Positions 21,581-33,077 of a stretch of 64,000 nucleotides of DNA are shown here, piece by piece. The DNA is taken from assembly GCA_900095095.1 (NCBI GenBank), contig FMBT01000368.1:1-64000 (forward strand), read 5' to 3'. Both the position numbers and the translations under genes were made by a program. Each line of letters starts with the position of its first letter. Within the stretch, counting starts at the first letter, position 1. This stretch comes from Fragilariopsis cylindrus CCMP1102. Lineage: Eukaryota; Bacillariophyta; Bacillariophyceae; Bacillariales; Bacillariaceae. The notes under the pieces are model-generated. The model was not told where the DNA came from, did not search any database, and was given only the letters and a program-made list of their open reading frames with translations.

Positions 21581-22288
21581 ATGGACGATAGTGATAGTAA
21601 AGTCGGTTGTAGTAGTGAAGATGGTCAATTTCTATCAGAAGAAGGTGAAGATCAGGGATATTCGCAACCTTATTATGATTCTCCACCAATCGATTTACTT
21701 GATTATCCCGATGGATTTGGTGTAAATCCTATTGTTCTTGATTTAGACGCCGATTATGAAGCAACTACTACCACTACTACTACTAGTGAAACTGATAATA
21801 CTAATACATCAGAAACAGGTTGTTGTCGTAAGTCTAAGAAGGGTATTAAGAGATTATACAGTATTGAAACAGATACAAATCAACGCGATTTTAGTGCACC
21901 AGTTGGACTATATGGATTATTTTTATCATCATATGGATTTGATCCTGTGAATCGTGTTGGAGTAGAATTAATGTCAAAGTTTTGTGATTTGAACACAGAA
22001 GGACGTGATAGTGAAAGTAATTTAGATGGAAAGGATACTGAGGATGGTGAAAGTTATGATGGATTTGCTTGTTTTAATCATGGCGGAACATCGTTATCGG
22101 TTATGGTCAATAAAACTCATAGTGATCAGATAGTTATTTTACGTCAATTATATCGTAAGGGATTATTACAGAAGGCATTACAATTATTTCAAGATGGTAA
22201 ATCCACAAAAGGATTAGAAGAAGACGATGTTATTAAAAGTATCCAAGAATTCATCGATAGAAAAGAAATAGAAAACGTAACTTTATAA
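21581..22288 (+). CDS. Hypothetical acidic protein
   Basis: 235 residues, one exon, ATG at 21581 preceded by an A-rich stretch. I do not recognise it. The first 70 residues are acidic and Ser/Thr-rich with a Thr run. The central part (GLYGLFLSSYGFDPVNRVGV) and the C-terminal 70 residues (QIVILRQLYRKGLLQKALQL, then an acidic helix) look folded, the latter as two amphipathic helices. There is no signal peptide, membrane segment or metal site. Codon use resembles the neighbours, so it is probably a true gene. It shares a 650-base divergent promoter region with GNL2, which might hint at co-regulation in ribosome assembly, but that is only context. Confidence 0.6.
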   Translation: MDDSDSKVGCSSEDGQFLSEEGEDQGYSQPYYDSPPIDLLDYPDGFGVNPIVLDLDADYEATTTTTTTSETDNTNTSETGCCRKSKKGIKRLYSIETDTNQRDFSAPVGLYGLFLSSYGFDPVNRVGVELMSKFCDLNTEGRDSESNLDGKDTEDGESYDGFACFNHGGTSLSVMVNKTHSDQIVILRQLYRKGLLQKALQLFQDGKSTKGLEEDDVIKSIQEFIDRKEIENVTL

Positions 22289-22954
22289 TACTACTTCGAT
22301 CATTCACGTTAAAAATCAGCAACAATTCTAATTTCGGTGAGAGATACCTTTCGGTGAGAGATACCACGAAAGGAAGAACATGTTTTTGATTGTGTAGCTT
22401 CTGATAGAATTGTTTTGTTTTACACACTTTTTCAATTTTAAGTTGGTGATGTTGTTGCTTCGTAGCTCTAGACTAACTGTAAGTTAGACTGTAGGTAGAT
22501 GTCGTAAACTTCACTGTGCTAGGAGTTACTGGCCTGTAGTTAAGATTTGCGATTAGAAAAAAATCTGAGATGATCATTTGAGGGGGATGTGATTTTCTTA
22601 AAATTTTCGTATCAATTTTTTCAAGAATTCTTATTTGTTCCGACGTATAAGTGGTGATGCGAATTAGAAACGGAAAACGGAGGTCTGTTTTTTGTATGTG
22701 TCACTAAATTCATTCGTGAATGCGAATAAAAGATATGATGACGACGAATGATGTGTGAAGAATAAAGAGAACTGAATACCAGTAGACCATAAGGGTGACG
22801 ACGTATGCATTAACGAAGACAGAAAGAAACCACTATCAACTGTAGACATACAATCATCAGCATCCACAACAAACTCTCTCTCTCTGGGATCTCATTCTGG
22901 ACTCTCTCTCTCTCTCTCTCTCTTTGTGCTGAAAAGAAGTTTTGACCAACCATC
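22289..22954. other. Intergenic with TC-rich tract
   Basis: 3' flank of the previous gene with a short direct repeat (TCGGTGAGAGATACC twice, 22336-22366), then a CT microsatellite at about 22871-22923 just before the next start, probably in its promoter or 5' UTR. Confidence 0.6.
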
Positions 22955-23884
22955 ATGGTATCATCACCAATTTCTACCATGGAATTTCATAGTTGTGTAG
23001 ATGAAGGACTGACCTCGTTAAAACAAAAAGGGAATATTTGTTTAGTCGAAGGAAGACTATTCCTTCCACAACAACACACGCGTGGTGGAAGCAACAGCAA
23101 CAGTGATAATTCTCAAGTGTTATTACTTGCACCTTTGAGTCAAAGTCAACAGCAATTGAATCAACAACACCATTATTCTTCAGCCCGTAAATCGGTAGCA
23201 GCCGCAATTTCAAGACCAACATCGACATCATCTACAGGTCCTCCTCCTCCTCCTACTACTACTACTACCACAGCTACAGCTACTACAGCTACAGCTACAG
23301 CTACTTTTCCGACCTTTAAAAAACGATCATCACTCAAAAAAGTTTCTTCCTACGGAAACATTTACAAGTCGAGCATAAACTCAGGTCAATCACCATCAAC
23401 GCCAACGCCAACGCCACCATCAGCGTCTAGTCATAATTCGTTTTCGTTTCCGTCGTCATTGCCATCTTCACCACAACTGAAACGGAATGTTAGTTTTGGC
23501 AATATGCAAATACGACAGTATAATGTAACAATTTCTGATAATCCAAGTTGTTCACATGGACCACCGATACAACTATCTTGGGAGTATGATAAAGGAAAGG
23601 AGATAATTGTTTCAGTAGAATCATACGAAAAATCACGAACAACAGATGGAGATAATCCAAGAAGAGAACATGATCAATTGTTACTTAGTTTTCATGAACG
23701 ACATTTTTTACTAATGAAACATGGTAGATGTAGTAAGCGTGAAATTAAGAGAACAATGAAGGAGGTCAAACGAGTGAAACGTGAACGGATGGTGACAGAT
23801 CTTTTTTTACCAGCAAGTCTACTCGATGAAACTATGGAAACTATTATCAGTACTGTAAAAATATTCTTTGCTGCAGCACAATAA
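22955..23884 (+). CDS. Diatom conserved protein with VSFGN...DNPSC...GPP core
   Basis: 309 residues, ATG at 22955. The N-terminal 180 residues are low complexity (Gln, Ser, Thr, Pro). The conserved core reads RNVSFGNMQIRQYNVTISDN, then PSCSHGPPIQLSWEYD; proteins with this short motif occur in many copies in diatom genomes, as I recall them, and have no known function. The C-terminal third is basic and helical (REIKRTMKEVKRVKRERMVT). No membrane segment and no signal peptide. It could be nuclear given the charge, but that is a guess. A CT tract directly upstream may be part of its promoter. Confidence 0.7.
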   Translation: MVSSPISTMEFHSCVDEGLTSLKQKGNICLVEGRLFLPQQHTRGGSNSNSDNSQVLLLAPLSQSQQQLNQQHHYSSARKSVAAAISRPTSTSSTGPPPPPTTTTTTATATTATATATFPTFKKRSSLKKVSSYGNIYKSSINSGQSPSTPTPTPPSASSHNSFSFPSSLPSSPQLKRNVSFGNMQIRQYNVTISDNPSCSHGPPIQLSWEYDKGKEIIVSVESYEKSRTTDGDNPRREHDQLLLSFHERHFLLMKHGRCSKREIKRTMKEVKRVKRERMVTDLFLPASLLDETMETIISTVKIFFAAAQ

Positions 23885-24176
23885 ATTAAATGATGATAAT
23901 GATAATTTTAAAGCAAAGGAAATATGATACTTCTGCTTCTACTGCGCTGAACGCAGTTTACTATCATAGATAAAATATAAAGTTCTTCTTCTTCTTTCAT
24001 GCATACTATATAAATAATTTAATCTGTTTTGTTTGCATCGATCGTTGTTTCGCTTAATAATTAAATATTGTACGCAGTACAGTGCAGTTGTTTTATATTG
24101 TAGGTCCTATATTATATGTTTTGCATACTATATATTGTATTTATGTAATAATGTACGTTTGATTTGCATTCATCAT

Positions 24177-26441
24177 TTAACCACGAATGTTATTTTGACT
24201 GTGACGAGATTTCAACAAAGATTTTTTCTTGTCTTGCAAGAGACGGGCCTGGAGCTTTTCTACGTTCGCAGAAGGATCTTCATAGACCTGAGTGTCAACA
24301 CAGTTGCCACCATTTTCGTAGCAAGGGAAATTGTGCACAGTGAATTCACCGGGAGTTGCCCAGGCAACTTCTAACTCAATACCGAGAGAGTTATGACCAG
24401 CCAAGATTCGAAAGTATCCCATTTCTGTATTGTGGAAGCAAAGATATTTCGTGTTATATACAAATGCATTGTAAGATAATGCGTGCGAGTGTGAAAGTGA
24501 GAGATAAGAATGACTGGATACGAATCAAGACGAAAAAAATGAAGCATACGAGTTTAACAGCTGGCAAGATAAAAGTATCTTCCTGGAACTCACCTCCCCA
24601 ATATTGACCTATGAAAGGAAGAAGTAGAAGAAGAAAAGAATATGCAAAGGTATGGTTATTAGAAAGATGGATGGCAATGAAGGACGAGACTAACAATAAA
24701 TGAGCAATTTCAAAAAGTAAAGAATTACAACATACCCCATGAGTTTCTAACAATCCAATAGATATTTCCTGTCTCGGAATCTGTCTCCCATCCAACGATG
24801 CTCACAATATGATTAACCATCATGTGCCAAAACTTGGTATCATCGACACGACCACCCGTGTACTTCACAATGGGTTCCGCATTTACTCCAGTAGCAACAG
24901 GACCACGAGCGTAAATCTCACTCTGCAATGCGTGCACAATACCGGATGGATTTGACAAGTAGCTGTAGGTACCATACTCCGCAATCGTGGCGTTCTATGA
25001 TTGATGGATAAATTTTTGATGGTTAGATGTTATGTACATACAATAATGGGATATAATCATGCAAGTCATGATCATATTTGCGATCTTATCACATTCTTAT
25101 CACATTCATCACAAACTGTTGTAACTTACTGGCATGATATCAATTTCAGTACATTTTCCTCCCTATATGGTACATTTTGATAAACGATATACAGAAAATA
25201 ATGAGTGTAAATAAACTTGTGATGAGAAATGATTATAACTAACGAAAATGCACGACTTCTTTGAATATTCCAACACTATCTTACCATTCCACCAAAGGTA
25301 TCACACGTTTTGCAAGTATTGATGGCACTACAAGTCGTGTCCACATGGGGGCAAAAACCTTCGGTAGATTCATTAGAACATGCCAAGTACGGCTGACATG
25401 TGTCTAAAGATATAAATATTAGGAGAGCGAAAGACATATTCAGTATATAGATCAATATAGTATATATAATGATTATAACATTATTTTCAACAGCAAAAAC
25501 TAAAACATATCATATGCTTATAGCAAACGTACCATACGGAACATATCCGTGCTTTTTAATGAATTCAAAAGTTCCAGTGTGACTTCCACCTATATAAAGT
25601 ACACACAATAATAAACATAAAATAGAGTAAGCAAAAAAAGGCAGAAAAATAGATAGAAATGAAGGCTGAAAAACAACAACATGCGGTTCTGGTCCTTACG
25701 TACCATGGCAACTACCGGCCGTACCAGTGGCACAGTTAAGAATGAATTGAATACTTATGGTCGGGGGTTGATATCGATGATGGTTCGAGAAGGATAAAAA
25801 GTAGGCACAGAAAGATAGAAATGAGGGAAGCAAAAGCAAAGTATAGAAATAGACAAACACACTCGACAGACAATCACTGGTCGATCATTATAACAATGGC
25901 ATATAACATACCTTAAATTAATTTCATCTCCAGTTGCATTTCGTGCAACTTTGATACGATCACCTAAGGAACTTAAAGCACCATGTGCCCAACAGCTACC
26001 ACAGTATTGAGGAATATGTTGATTCAAAGAATGTGTGGTGTAACTTTCACCATCTACGTTACGCCAATCCCAATTATCCTAATTATAACACGATAAGCAA
26101 AAATAATAATTGTTGATACAGAAAGGATGAGATATGATGGAAAGAATTATTATGATATGATAATTAGAAAATTAATTCAAAGATAATATAAATATAGTAT
26201 GACTCTATAATGATCTTACCGGAAGATCCTCTTCACGAATATAGCTATGAGGCAAAGGGGAATGATAATTTTCTTTTTCTGTATGTCCTTCGAGTACTAC
26301 GTATTCATTGTGTTTCTTCGACGACTTCGGCTCTGACTCTGACTCAATCAATAACGACGACGGCGTCGACGATGTAGATGGACTCGCCATCAAACATACC
26401 GTCAAGGCCAATGAAAGCACTGTATTCTTGCTGAACAACAT
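24177..26441 (-). CDS. Cathepsin Z/X-like cysteine protease, copy A (nine exons)
   Basis: Nine exons: 26441-26220, 26078-25912, 25753-25704, 25589-25533, 25403-25285, 25162-25130, 24994-24736, 24608-24594 and 24424-24177. All phases close to give 389 residues. The C1A peptidase is lysosomal or secreted; cathepsin Z is a carboxypeptidase. Seen: a signal peptide ([15 protein letters not shown]), [14 protein letters not shown] with the catalytic Cys, [10 protein letters not shown] with the catalytic His, and WIVRNSWG with the Asn. The HIPQ element before the Cys is the cathepsin Z hallmark (mini-loop giving carboxypeptidase activity). Exon 8 is only 15 bases (encodes QYWG and split codons), a micro-exon. 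The gene looks intact, with none of the one-base breaks seen in the other two copies. It is head to head with copy B. Confidence 0.92.
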
Positions 26442-26869
26442 ACTAGAAGAAAATTATATATTAAATGTAAAGGATAAAAATATAGTAATAATATTTTGGT
26501 GATCGTCGTCAATAATCTAAGCTTTTATGACTATATATGATCATTGTCATAATAAGACGAACTACAGAATTTAGTATTCTGGATGCTTCTTTCATGCAAT
26601 GATGTGTCGTGTGTCGCCGTTGAAAATCACAACGATCTTATTACTGTATTATTACGGATACACGATTAAATATTTGAGTCGAATGAGTCAAATAATCGAG
26701 AGACCAACATTCGAAGTTTTAAGGCGGGAAGGAATAAAAATATGTCATCGCTGCATGATGGTGTGATACCGGTAGTAGATTATTGTTCGAATTTTGACAT
26801 TTGACAATGGCTTTGAGCACATTCCTCATTGACATATTTTACCATACACTGTACAATACAAGTGTTATC
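26442..26869. promoter_or_regulatory. Bidirectional promoter region of cathepsin copies A and B
   Basis: 428 AT-rich bases between two divergent ATGs (26441 minus, 26870 plus). No motif can be named. The arrangement implies a shared promoter region. Confidence 0.5.
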
Positions 26870-28367
26870 ATGATGACAAAGTTTGCATATTTTCTCCTAT
26901 TTTACTTCTACAATCAATTATTGGTACGGCAGTAGTAGCAACAACAGCAACAGCGACAAAAGATACGGATGATGGCTTCATCGTCGTCCATCCTCGTCGT
27001 TCTTATTTTAAATCCGAGTTATTGGAAGACTCCGATGTTGAAAGTGATTATACTTTGCCGCTTCCTATCGATTATCTTGGCGATCCAGAAATATTACCTG
27101 AATCATTTTCGTGGAATGATGTTGGAGGAAAAAGTTACCTAACAAAATTATTAAATCAACACATTCCTCAATATTGTGGTAGCTGCTGGGCGCATTCAGC
27201 TCTTTCAGCACTTGCCGATCGAATCAAAATCGCAAGAATGGAACTGGGATCGATATTAATCTAAGGTAAGCAAACAACACACAGACACTACTGTGTAATG
27301 ACGATCGTATAGAATCGTATCATCACCATTGTAATAGTACCAACATTATTTATCATTTTTTTTTGCCACCTATATTATTTGATCATCACATCTTCACCCA
27401 AAAAAAACAAAAAAAAAAAAGTATACAATATTTTTAAACTGTGGAACAGGAATAAAAAATCATGTTGGTAGTTGCAGGGGAGGTAGGTGATGAAACTATA
27501 TCGATTTATCAAGGAAGAATCCGGAATGATCCCCTATGATACTTGTATGCCATACATCGCATGTAGTGAAGATTCGACAGAAGGATTCTGTCCATACGTT
27601 AATACAACGTGTTCTCCTATCAACACGTGTCGAACATGTGATACATTCGTCGAAAATGGTGGAACTTGTCGCGAAATCGACGTCATGCCAAATGCAACAG
27701 TAGCCGAATATGGATACTACAAACTTGAAGACTTTACCTACTACTAACAAACAACCAACAACCCACAACCAAATAATAATAATAGGAGTGATATAGTAAC
27801 AACAGTACCGATCTACTAGTGAAAGCCGTCAAGGCAGAAATCTTCGCTCGAGGGCCAGTTGTGACTACACTGAATGGTCACGCATTAGTTGATTACGTAG
27901 GTAAGTGATTGATTACTATTGTTCCAAAAGAATATACCAGAAAATAATTTTTGTATGAACGATTCGATGGGAATGGAATTAGGAACTATCGTTTTGTTTT
28001 GTTTTGTCGCACATCTTCTACAGCACTCGCTATGCTTGGTAAGTATGTATGTATTCTTCTTTTGTTGGTACCTATACATCTTTTCTGTAGGGGGATTTAT
28101 GCCAACGCTAGCGCATCGAAAGAACGTTCCCATGCGGTTTCTATCACTGGATGGGGAAAGGATATAGGAACAGGACAAGAATACTGGATCGTTCGAAATA
28201 GTGTAAGTAAATTATATATCGAAAACGTTGGGACAATCATCTATTTTTCTTGAAATTCATTCCAATATGATATTTCTCCTTAATTTACTTATATTCGCCC
28301 CATTGTTGTCCATATAAATTTTATGTCTGGTTGTATGTATCAATTACTTATATTTTTCTATTCATTC

Positions 28368-28406
<39 letters not shown>

Positions 28407-28803
28407 TAAACTTAGTGGTACGTACTAATGATGATGTATTTCTTTCACCTTTGTAACAACGCTTAATTAAAGTGGCCTCCTATTCATATAGTAATATATA
28501 TTCCCACTCAATAGAAATACCTGCACACATTCTGATTTTTTTCTTTACTGCATAAGGGGAGAATACTGGGGTGAAATGGGATTCTTTCGCATTGCTATTG
28601 GAAAAAATGTTATAGGAATCGAAACGAAAATCATCTGGGCTACTCCGGGAACCTTCACGACGGTAAATTATCATTGTTACGAGGACGGAAAAAATTGTGG
28701 ACCTACCACACAAAAATATGTCGATCCATTCAAGAAGGAGGACCGTGAGAGTATTGTTGGGAATTTTCAGCAGAAAATTCAAGAACGACGACAAGTATTG
28801 TAG
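26870..28803 (+). pseudogene. Cathepsin Z/X-like cysteine protease, copy B, frame-broken
   Basis: The homologous protein can be followed from a signal-peptide-like start (MMTKFAYFLLFYFYNQL) through [17 protein letters not shown] (catalytic Cys), the Cys-rich middle (PYDTCMPYIACSEDS), SHAVSITGW (catalytic His) and YWIVRNS (Asn) to ATPGTF and a Cys-rich tail ending at 28803. Introns are at about 27267-27421, 27900-28091 and after 28203. Frame changes occur at about 26928, 27236, 27431, 27486 and 28092; each fits loss of one base within a run. Near 27727-27810 the match is weak. After RNS the only way to regain WGEYWGE would be a 2-base exon, or another lost base. All catalytic residues are present, so it may be active in the cell if the breaks are sequencing errors. 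A TA microsatellite (28369-28404) lies in the last intron. Confidence 0.75.
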
Positions 28804-29541
28804 TGAAATAACTAGTACGGTAGTGGTTGCTTTTCAACATATCTAGATATTGATTTTTACTGTGGTAGTTCCCCTGATAATGCGAGGCGTGTATTGTATT
28901 ACAAATGAATACCAAAAAGTCGTCGATTTTTTGTGTACAATGTTGTACCAGGAAAAATGGTTAGCTTTTGAATGATAGAATTAAACAAGATGTTGTTATT
29001 GTCTTCTTTATTAAACGAAGAACGCAACAGTATTAACATTTTAGGTTGAAAGCATATTATTGATTCCTACTAGTATATGCCGGTAACAAGAGAGCAGTCA
29101 CAATGCAACCAAAAAATCCGTCAAAAATACCTATCAAGTAGTATCACGAAATTTCTCCTCTTACCAAGGATTGATCGGGACGAAGTGAACGAGTACTATT
29201 GCAATGAGTGTTAGCTATATACAGATGGTCGTGGTACTGGTAAGGAGTATATATTGATGGTGTTGTGGTCTGATAGAGTTGATGCAATAACAATGTCTTT
29301 TTTTATGTTGTTATTATTTGTTGAAACTATTTTGTACGTGTTAGCCGACATCTTAGTAAGACGCGCTTTTGGATTCGTCTTTTTTTGACAAAAGATTTGA
29401 GATTTGCTCTGAATTAAACTCTATTACGAGAGGCCAGATTATATGATACTATTGATCATTTGAAACTTGAAAAGAGCAGCGCTACCTGCAAATGCTGAAA
29501 GTAGCCCGTTGTCATCAAAGAGTCCCTCCCTCCGCACCCAT
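28804..29541. other. Intergenic, convergent 3' regions
   Basis: About 740 bases, AT-rich. No coding or RNA gene seen. A small downstream exon of the next gene cannot be excluded. Confidence 0.4.
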
Positions 29542-30159
29542 CTACTTACCCCCAGTGATCTGCACTGCAATGCCTCTGGACTTGGGACCGTCGATATCCA
29601 CCATCAGGATGCTCTGGTATTTTCCCTTCTTCATTTCCCCGCCACTGATGGGGATGCATTCCGACGTACCCAGCATCATTGCGATCAGATGCGAGTGCGT
29701 GTTCACAGGCTGCGTTCTGCGGAATTCGCGCCAAGCCTCGTCACCTCCAGGCCAATCCTCAGGCCCCACACGGTAGTCGAGGTCGTTGTGTAGATACGGC
29801 AAATGGGGTGGGGCAAGGTTCAGAAAGAATTGACGTATATCGTCCGACAGTCTACCCTCCATCTCGTTGATAGACACAGAAACAGTCGAGTGCTTGCTGA
29901 GCACTGTAACAGTCCCCTCCTTACAACCGCTCTTCTTTACGATGGCTTCAATCTGCGGTGTAATGTCAAAAACACTCATGGCGTGATCCGTATCCACCTG
30001 GATATCCTCGTAGTGAGTCATGAACTCACTCATCTGCAGGCGGCTGGAGCTAGCTCTACCATTGGCGGTACTACTCGTAATTGCGAATCCAGCACCCACG
30101 GAAAACGCTGAGCTCGCAGTGAGCTGTAGAGCCGAAAGCAATAACAGTATAGCCACCAT
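29542..30159 (-). CDS. YjbQ/UPF0047 family protein, probably plastid-targeted
   Basis: 205 residues, ATG at 30159 (an in-frame start 34 codons upstream exists but would bury the signal peptide). N-terminus MVAILLLLSALQLTASSAFS is a signal peptide ending in the diatom SSAF plastid-import motif. The mature part shows the UPF0047 fold: GTVTVLSKHSTVSVSINE, NDLDYRVGPEDWPGGDE, NTHSHLIAMMLGTSECIPIS and SILMVDIDGPKSRGIAVQI. YjbQ has weak thiamine-phosphate synthase activity in vitro; its biological role is not known. The last codons (GGK, then stop) coincide with a GGGTAAG donor-like site, so a short 3' exon is possible. The GC content here is higher than in neighbours. Confidence 0.87.
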   Translation of the reverse strand: MVAILLLLSALQLTASSAFSVGAGFAITSSTANGRASSSRLQMSEFMTHYEDIQVDTDHAMSVFDITPQIEAIVKKSGCKEGTVTVLSKHSTVSVSINEMEGRLSDDIRQFFLNLAPPHLPYLHNDLDYRVGPEDWPGGDEAWREFRRTQPVNTHSHLIAMMLGTSECIPISGGEMKKGKYQSILMVDIDGPKSRGIAVQITGGK

Positions 30160-30860
30160 CGTCTTCGATATCCTTCTTATTCTACAGTCTCCGAGACTTT
30201 CTAGAGTCTTCAGAAGTTGTAATGTTTGTGACAACGTAAAAAAATTATTACACCGAATCAATCAAGTGCGTGCACCGATAGTATTGATGGGCGTTTGAGG
30301 GGTAGAAAAGATACGCAGTAGATACTGCAGTTAATACTATGGTACCGATATGGTACCGATAAGACTTACTAGGTGTATGCATGACGTGGATCAATCAAGT
30401 TACTTAACGAAATAATTATTTTTTTAAGTGCATTAATCATTAATCAGACCTGTCATTCGTGAACCACTGTCCGGGATAGAGGAGAAGTACGTACGAGGAT
30501 TCTGCGGCAATCTCTGATAATCTAAAATAATGGTCCCCTGTACCAGCCACCGTATATAAAACAAGAAAGTATCGCATTACCTCTTTTCTCGAAGCCTCTA
30601 GATGTCAATGAATCTTAACGTCACTCAATAATAATGCCGCCAATCAAAAGATGATACGACGGAATTCTAGAGAATAGATATTTTGATACCGTAATATTCT
30701 ATTTCTGTTCGGAGTGAAGATACGCACGAAATCCTTAACGTCAGGTTTTTTCGAAGTATAATTTTACTGCACTGTAGGACTATCTTTTATTCGACTTCAC
30801 TTTCCGTCGTTATCTCTTCGTACGCATCATAATCTTTAATCATTTACAAACAGCACAACC
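30160..30860. other. Divergent promoter region of two plastid-type genes
   Basis: 700 bases between two head-to-head starts. Duplicated GGTACCGATA near 30340-30360. No gene seen. Confidence 0.45.
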
Positions 30861-32231
30861 ATGTTATTCAATTCCCGCTGTCTTCTGGCTGCGGCCTTGG
30901 TAATAAGTGCCGAAGCGTTCGCACCTTCCAGCACCTCTTCTCGTGCGAGTGCCCTTCATGCCACTGCATCAGATAAGCCTCTCACCTCACTCTGCGAGAT
31001 CACCAAAGAGGCCTGCGAAGCCGTCACTCCCATGCTTAATGGTAAGTGTATAAAAACAGCATAGCCTCTTGAGGCTGGAGATCCTCTATGTATGGAGTAC
31101 AAAATAGCCAGGGGAATTTTCTTTGTCGTTTGCAAGCAGGATTTACTGAAAGCCTAATGCAATGTTCTTCTCCACATTCCTGAAATTATCCAACCTTACA
31201 GAGCTGTACTCTCAAATCAAAATCGGTACTGGTACCTCGGACACTGCGGCATTCAAGAGTGACGCAACATTCTTCACCATTGCGGATGGAATTGTCCAGC
31301 ACATGTTCATGAATACCTGTTCGCAGGCAACAAGTTCGCTGAGATTGTTGGCGAGGAGGACGACTCTGTGGTGAATATCCTGGAGACACCATTCACAGTA
31401 GATGATCTGGTTGTCCCAGAGGAGTTCGAGGAGCTCGTCATGATACATTGGGTAAGGTAAAGGCTCTCGCGAGTAAAATCGACGACAAGGCTTACAAGGA
31501 AATGACGGTCTTTGTTGACCCCATCGACGGCACCCGTGAGTTTGCCACGGGCAAAGGTGACAAGGTGACCATTCTTGTGGGGTACAATGATGCAGAAGGA
31601 ATTCCCCAGGCTGGAATCATCTACCGCCCATTGACCACGCCTAACTATTGGGCATCGGGTGCATTGAGCGAAGAATTTAAAGACGGTGTATTGGACGTGC
31701 CCGAAGAACCCAACCCAAGGGAGTGCTAATCACTGACGGTAAGGTGTCCCCTTTCATTAAGAGCACCATTGAGAACTCGGGATGAACATGGTACCATCTT
31801 TGGCCTCTGGTAATCGCGTGCTAATGTTGGTCGAGGGCAAAGCGGGTGCCTACATTCGCGACACTGGAGGCTTTGCCAAATGGGACACCTCCGGCCCACA
31901 AGCTGTGCTACAAGCACACGGTGGTATTATGGCAAAGCTGCCAGAATTCCTTGATGACAAGAGCATGGTATCCTACACGCATCTAAAGACAAAATATAAC
32001 ATGGACTTTTGCAAGAAATCTGTCGGTCTCACTCTGTCGAACGCGCGAGACAAGTCCATGTTTATCCCAGGTCTAGATTCTATCATAACCGATGTGCACT
32101 TGGTCAAAGAATATAGCTGTGTTCAGGGATTGGTGGCACTAGCGCCTGTCAAGATGGAGGCCTTTTACCTCAATGCCATTCATAGTGCAATGAACAATAT
32201 CAAGGCAGAAACCCCGCCTTTTTACACTTAA
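30861..32231 (+). CDS. Bisphosphate nucleotidase / inositol monophosphatase family, frame-broken
   Basis: Exon 1 is 30861-31040 and exon 2 starts at 31200 (donor ATG|GTAAGTG, acceptor TTACAG). The N-terminus LLAAALVISAEAFAPSS is a signal peptide with the EAFAP plastid motif. Family marks: TVFVDPIDGTREF (the D-P-I-D-G-T metal site) and KWDTSGPQAVLQAHGG (the WD metal site). The related SAL1/CysQ enzymes hydrolyse 3'-phosphoadenosine 5'-phosphate and inositol phosphates, and plastid SAL1 works in retrograde signalling in plants; substrate here is not determined. The frame breaks at about 31316 (CC for CCC), 31441 (G lost), 31715 (AA for AAA) and 31775 (A for AA); in each case one added base restores the family sequence. 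It is probably a functional gene with sequencing errors, or a young pseudogene. Confidence 0.8.
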
Positions 32232-33077
32232 GCGTATCTAAAGCCCTTTTTTCACTTTATAGCTTTGTATATCTAAAGTCCTGCCAACATTTTTGAAATT
32301 CACAGAATTTATAGCCTAAATTTTATGTATTTTTTTTTATGTTTTATTGTTTATTTTTTTTTTTTATGTGCTTCGTGTTCTTGATAATTACCATGATTTT
32401 ATTATATTTTTAAGCATCTTGGTTATCTACGTTAAATTCATACTACGCTTCATCCCTGTACTGGATTTTTTAGTGATCTCCTACTTTGTTTGTTGTTACA
32501 TCAAGACATCAAGACACAGGAAAAAAATCAAAATCCATAATCAGAGTAAGGTCGAGTAGACAAATACCTATAACTTGTAACTATCCCCAGCTTAAACATA
32601 TGACAACCTTTGATGGGAAGTTCATTCCATTGTGCTATGTCTTTTGTGTTTGTCATGTGTGTTGAAGACTGAAATTTACTACTAGTAGTAGTGTAATGTA
32701 GCGTAGGTGTGTGAAAACAACTGGTGGTGGTGCCACATCTAACCTTCTGACGGTGGAAGAGGTAAATGTTTTGATACATCTAGCATGTAAAAACTACTAT
32801 TTGCATCAATAATGCCACATATGTTTGTATAAAGATACCGTGCGGTACATCAAGATAGCCTCTAATACTATACAATCAAGATGGTTCATACCATACTATT
32901 ATACAGTATAAACATAGTTCATTATATTCTGTATTATTTATTATGATTATATTTTTTCTATTAACTTAAATTTCATAGCCGGCTTATCGTTTTAATAAGC
33001 AGTTATAGCCGCATAGTACAGATTCTTAGACGTTGTTACAGGGCTTGTATTGAAATTAATCCACAAATTGTTTGTGA
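32232..33077. other. Intergenic, AT-rich
   Basis: 850 bases with long T runs at about 32330-32365. No gene seen. Confidence 0.5.

Noticed and set aside
28369-28404. TA tract as an origin or promoter element
   Set aside because: Plain dinucleotide microsatellite in an intron.
29467-30298. Several plus-strand ORFs over the YjbQ-like gene
   Set aside because: Antisense shadows of a well-recognised minus-strand gene in a GC-richer region.
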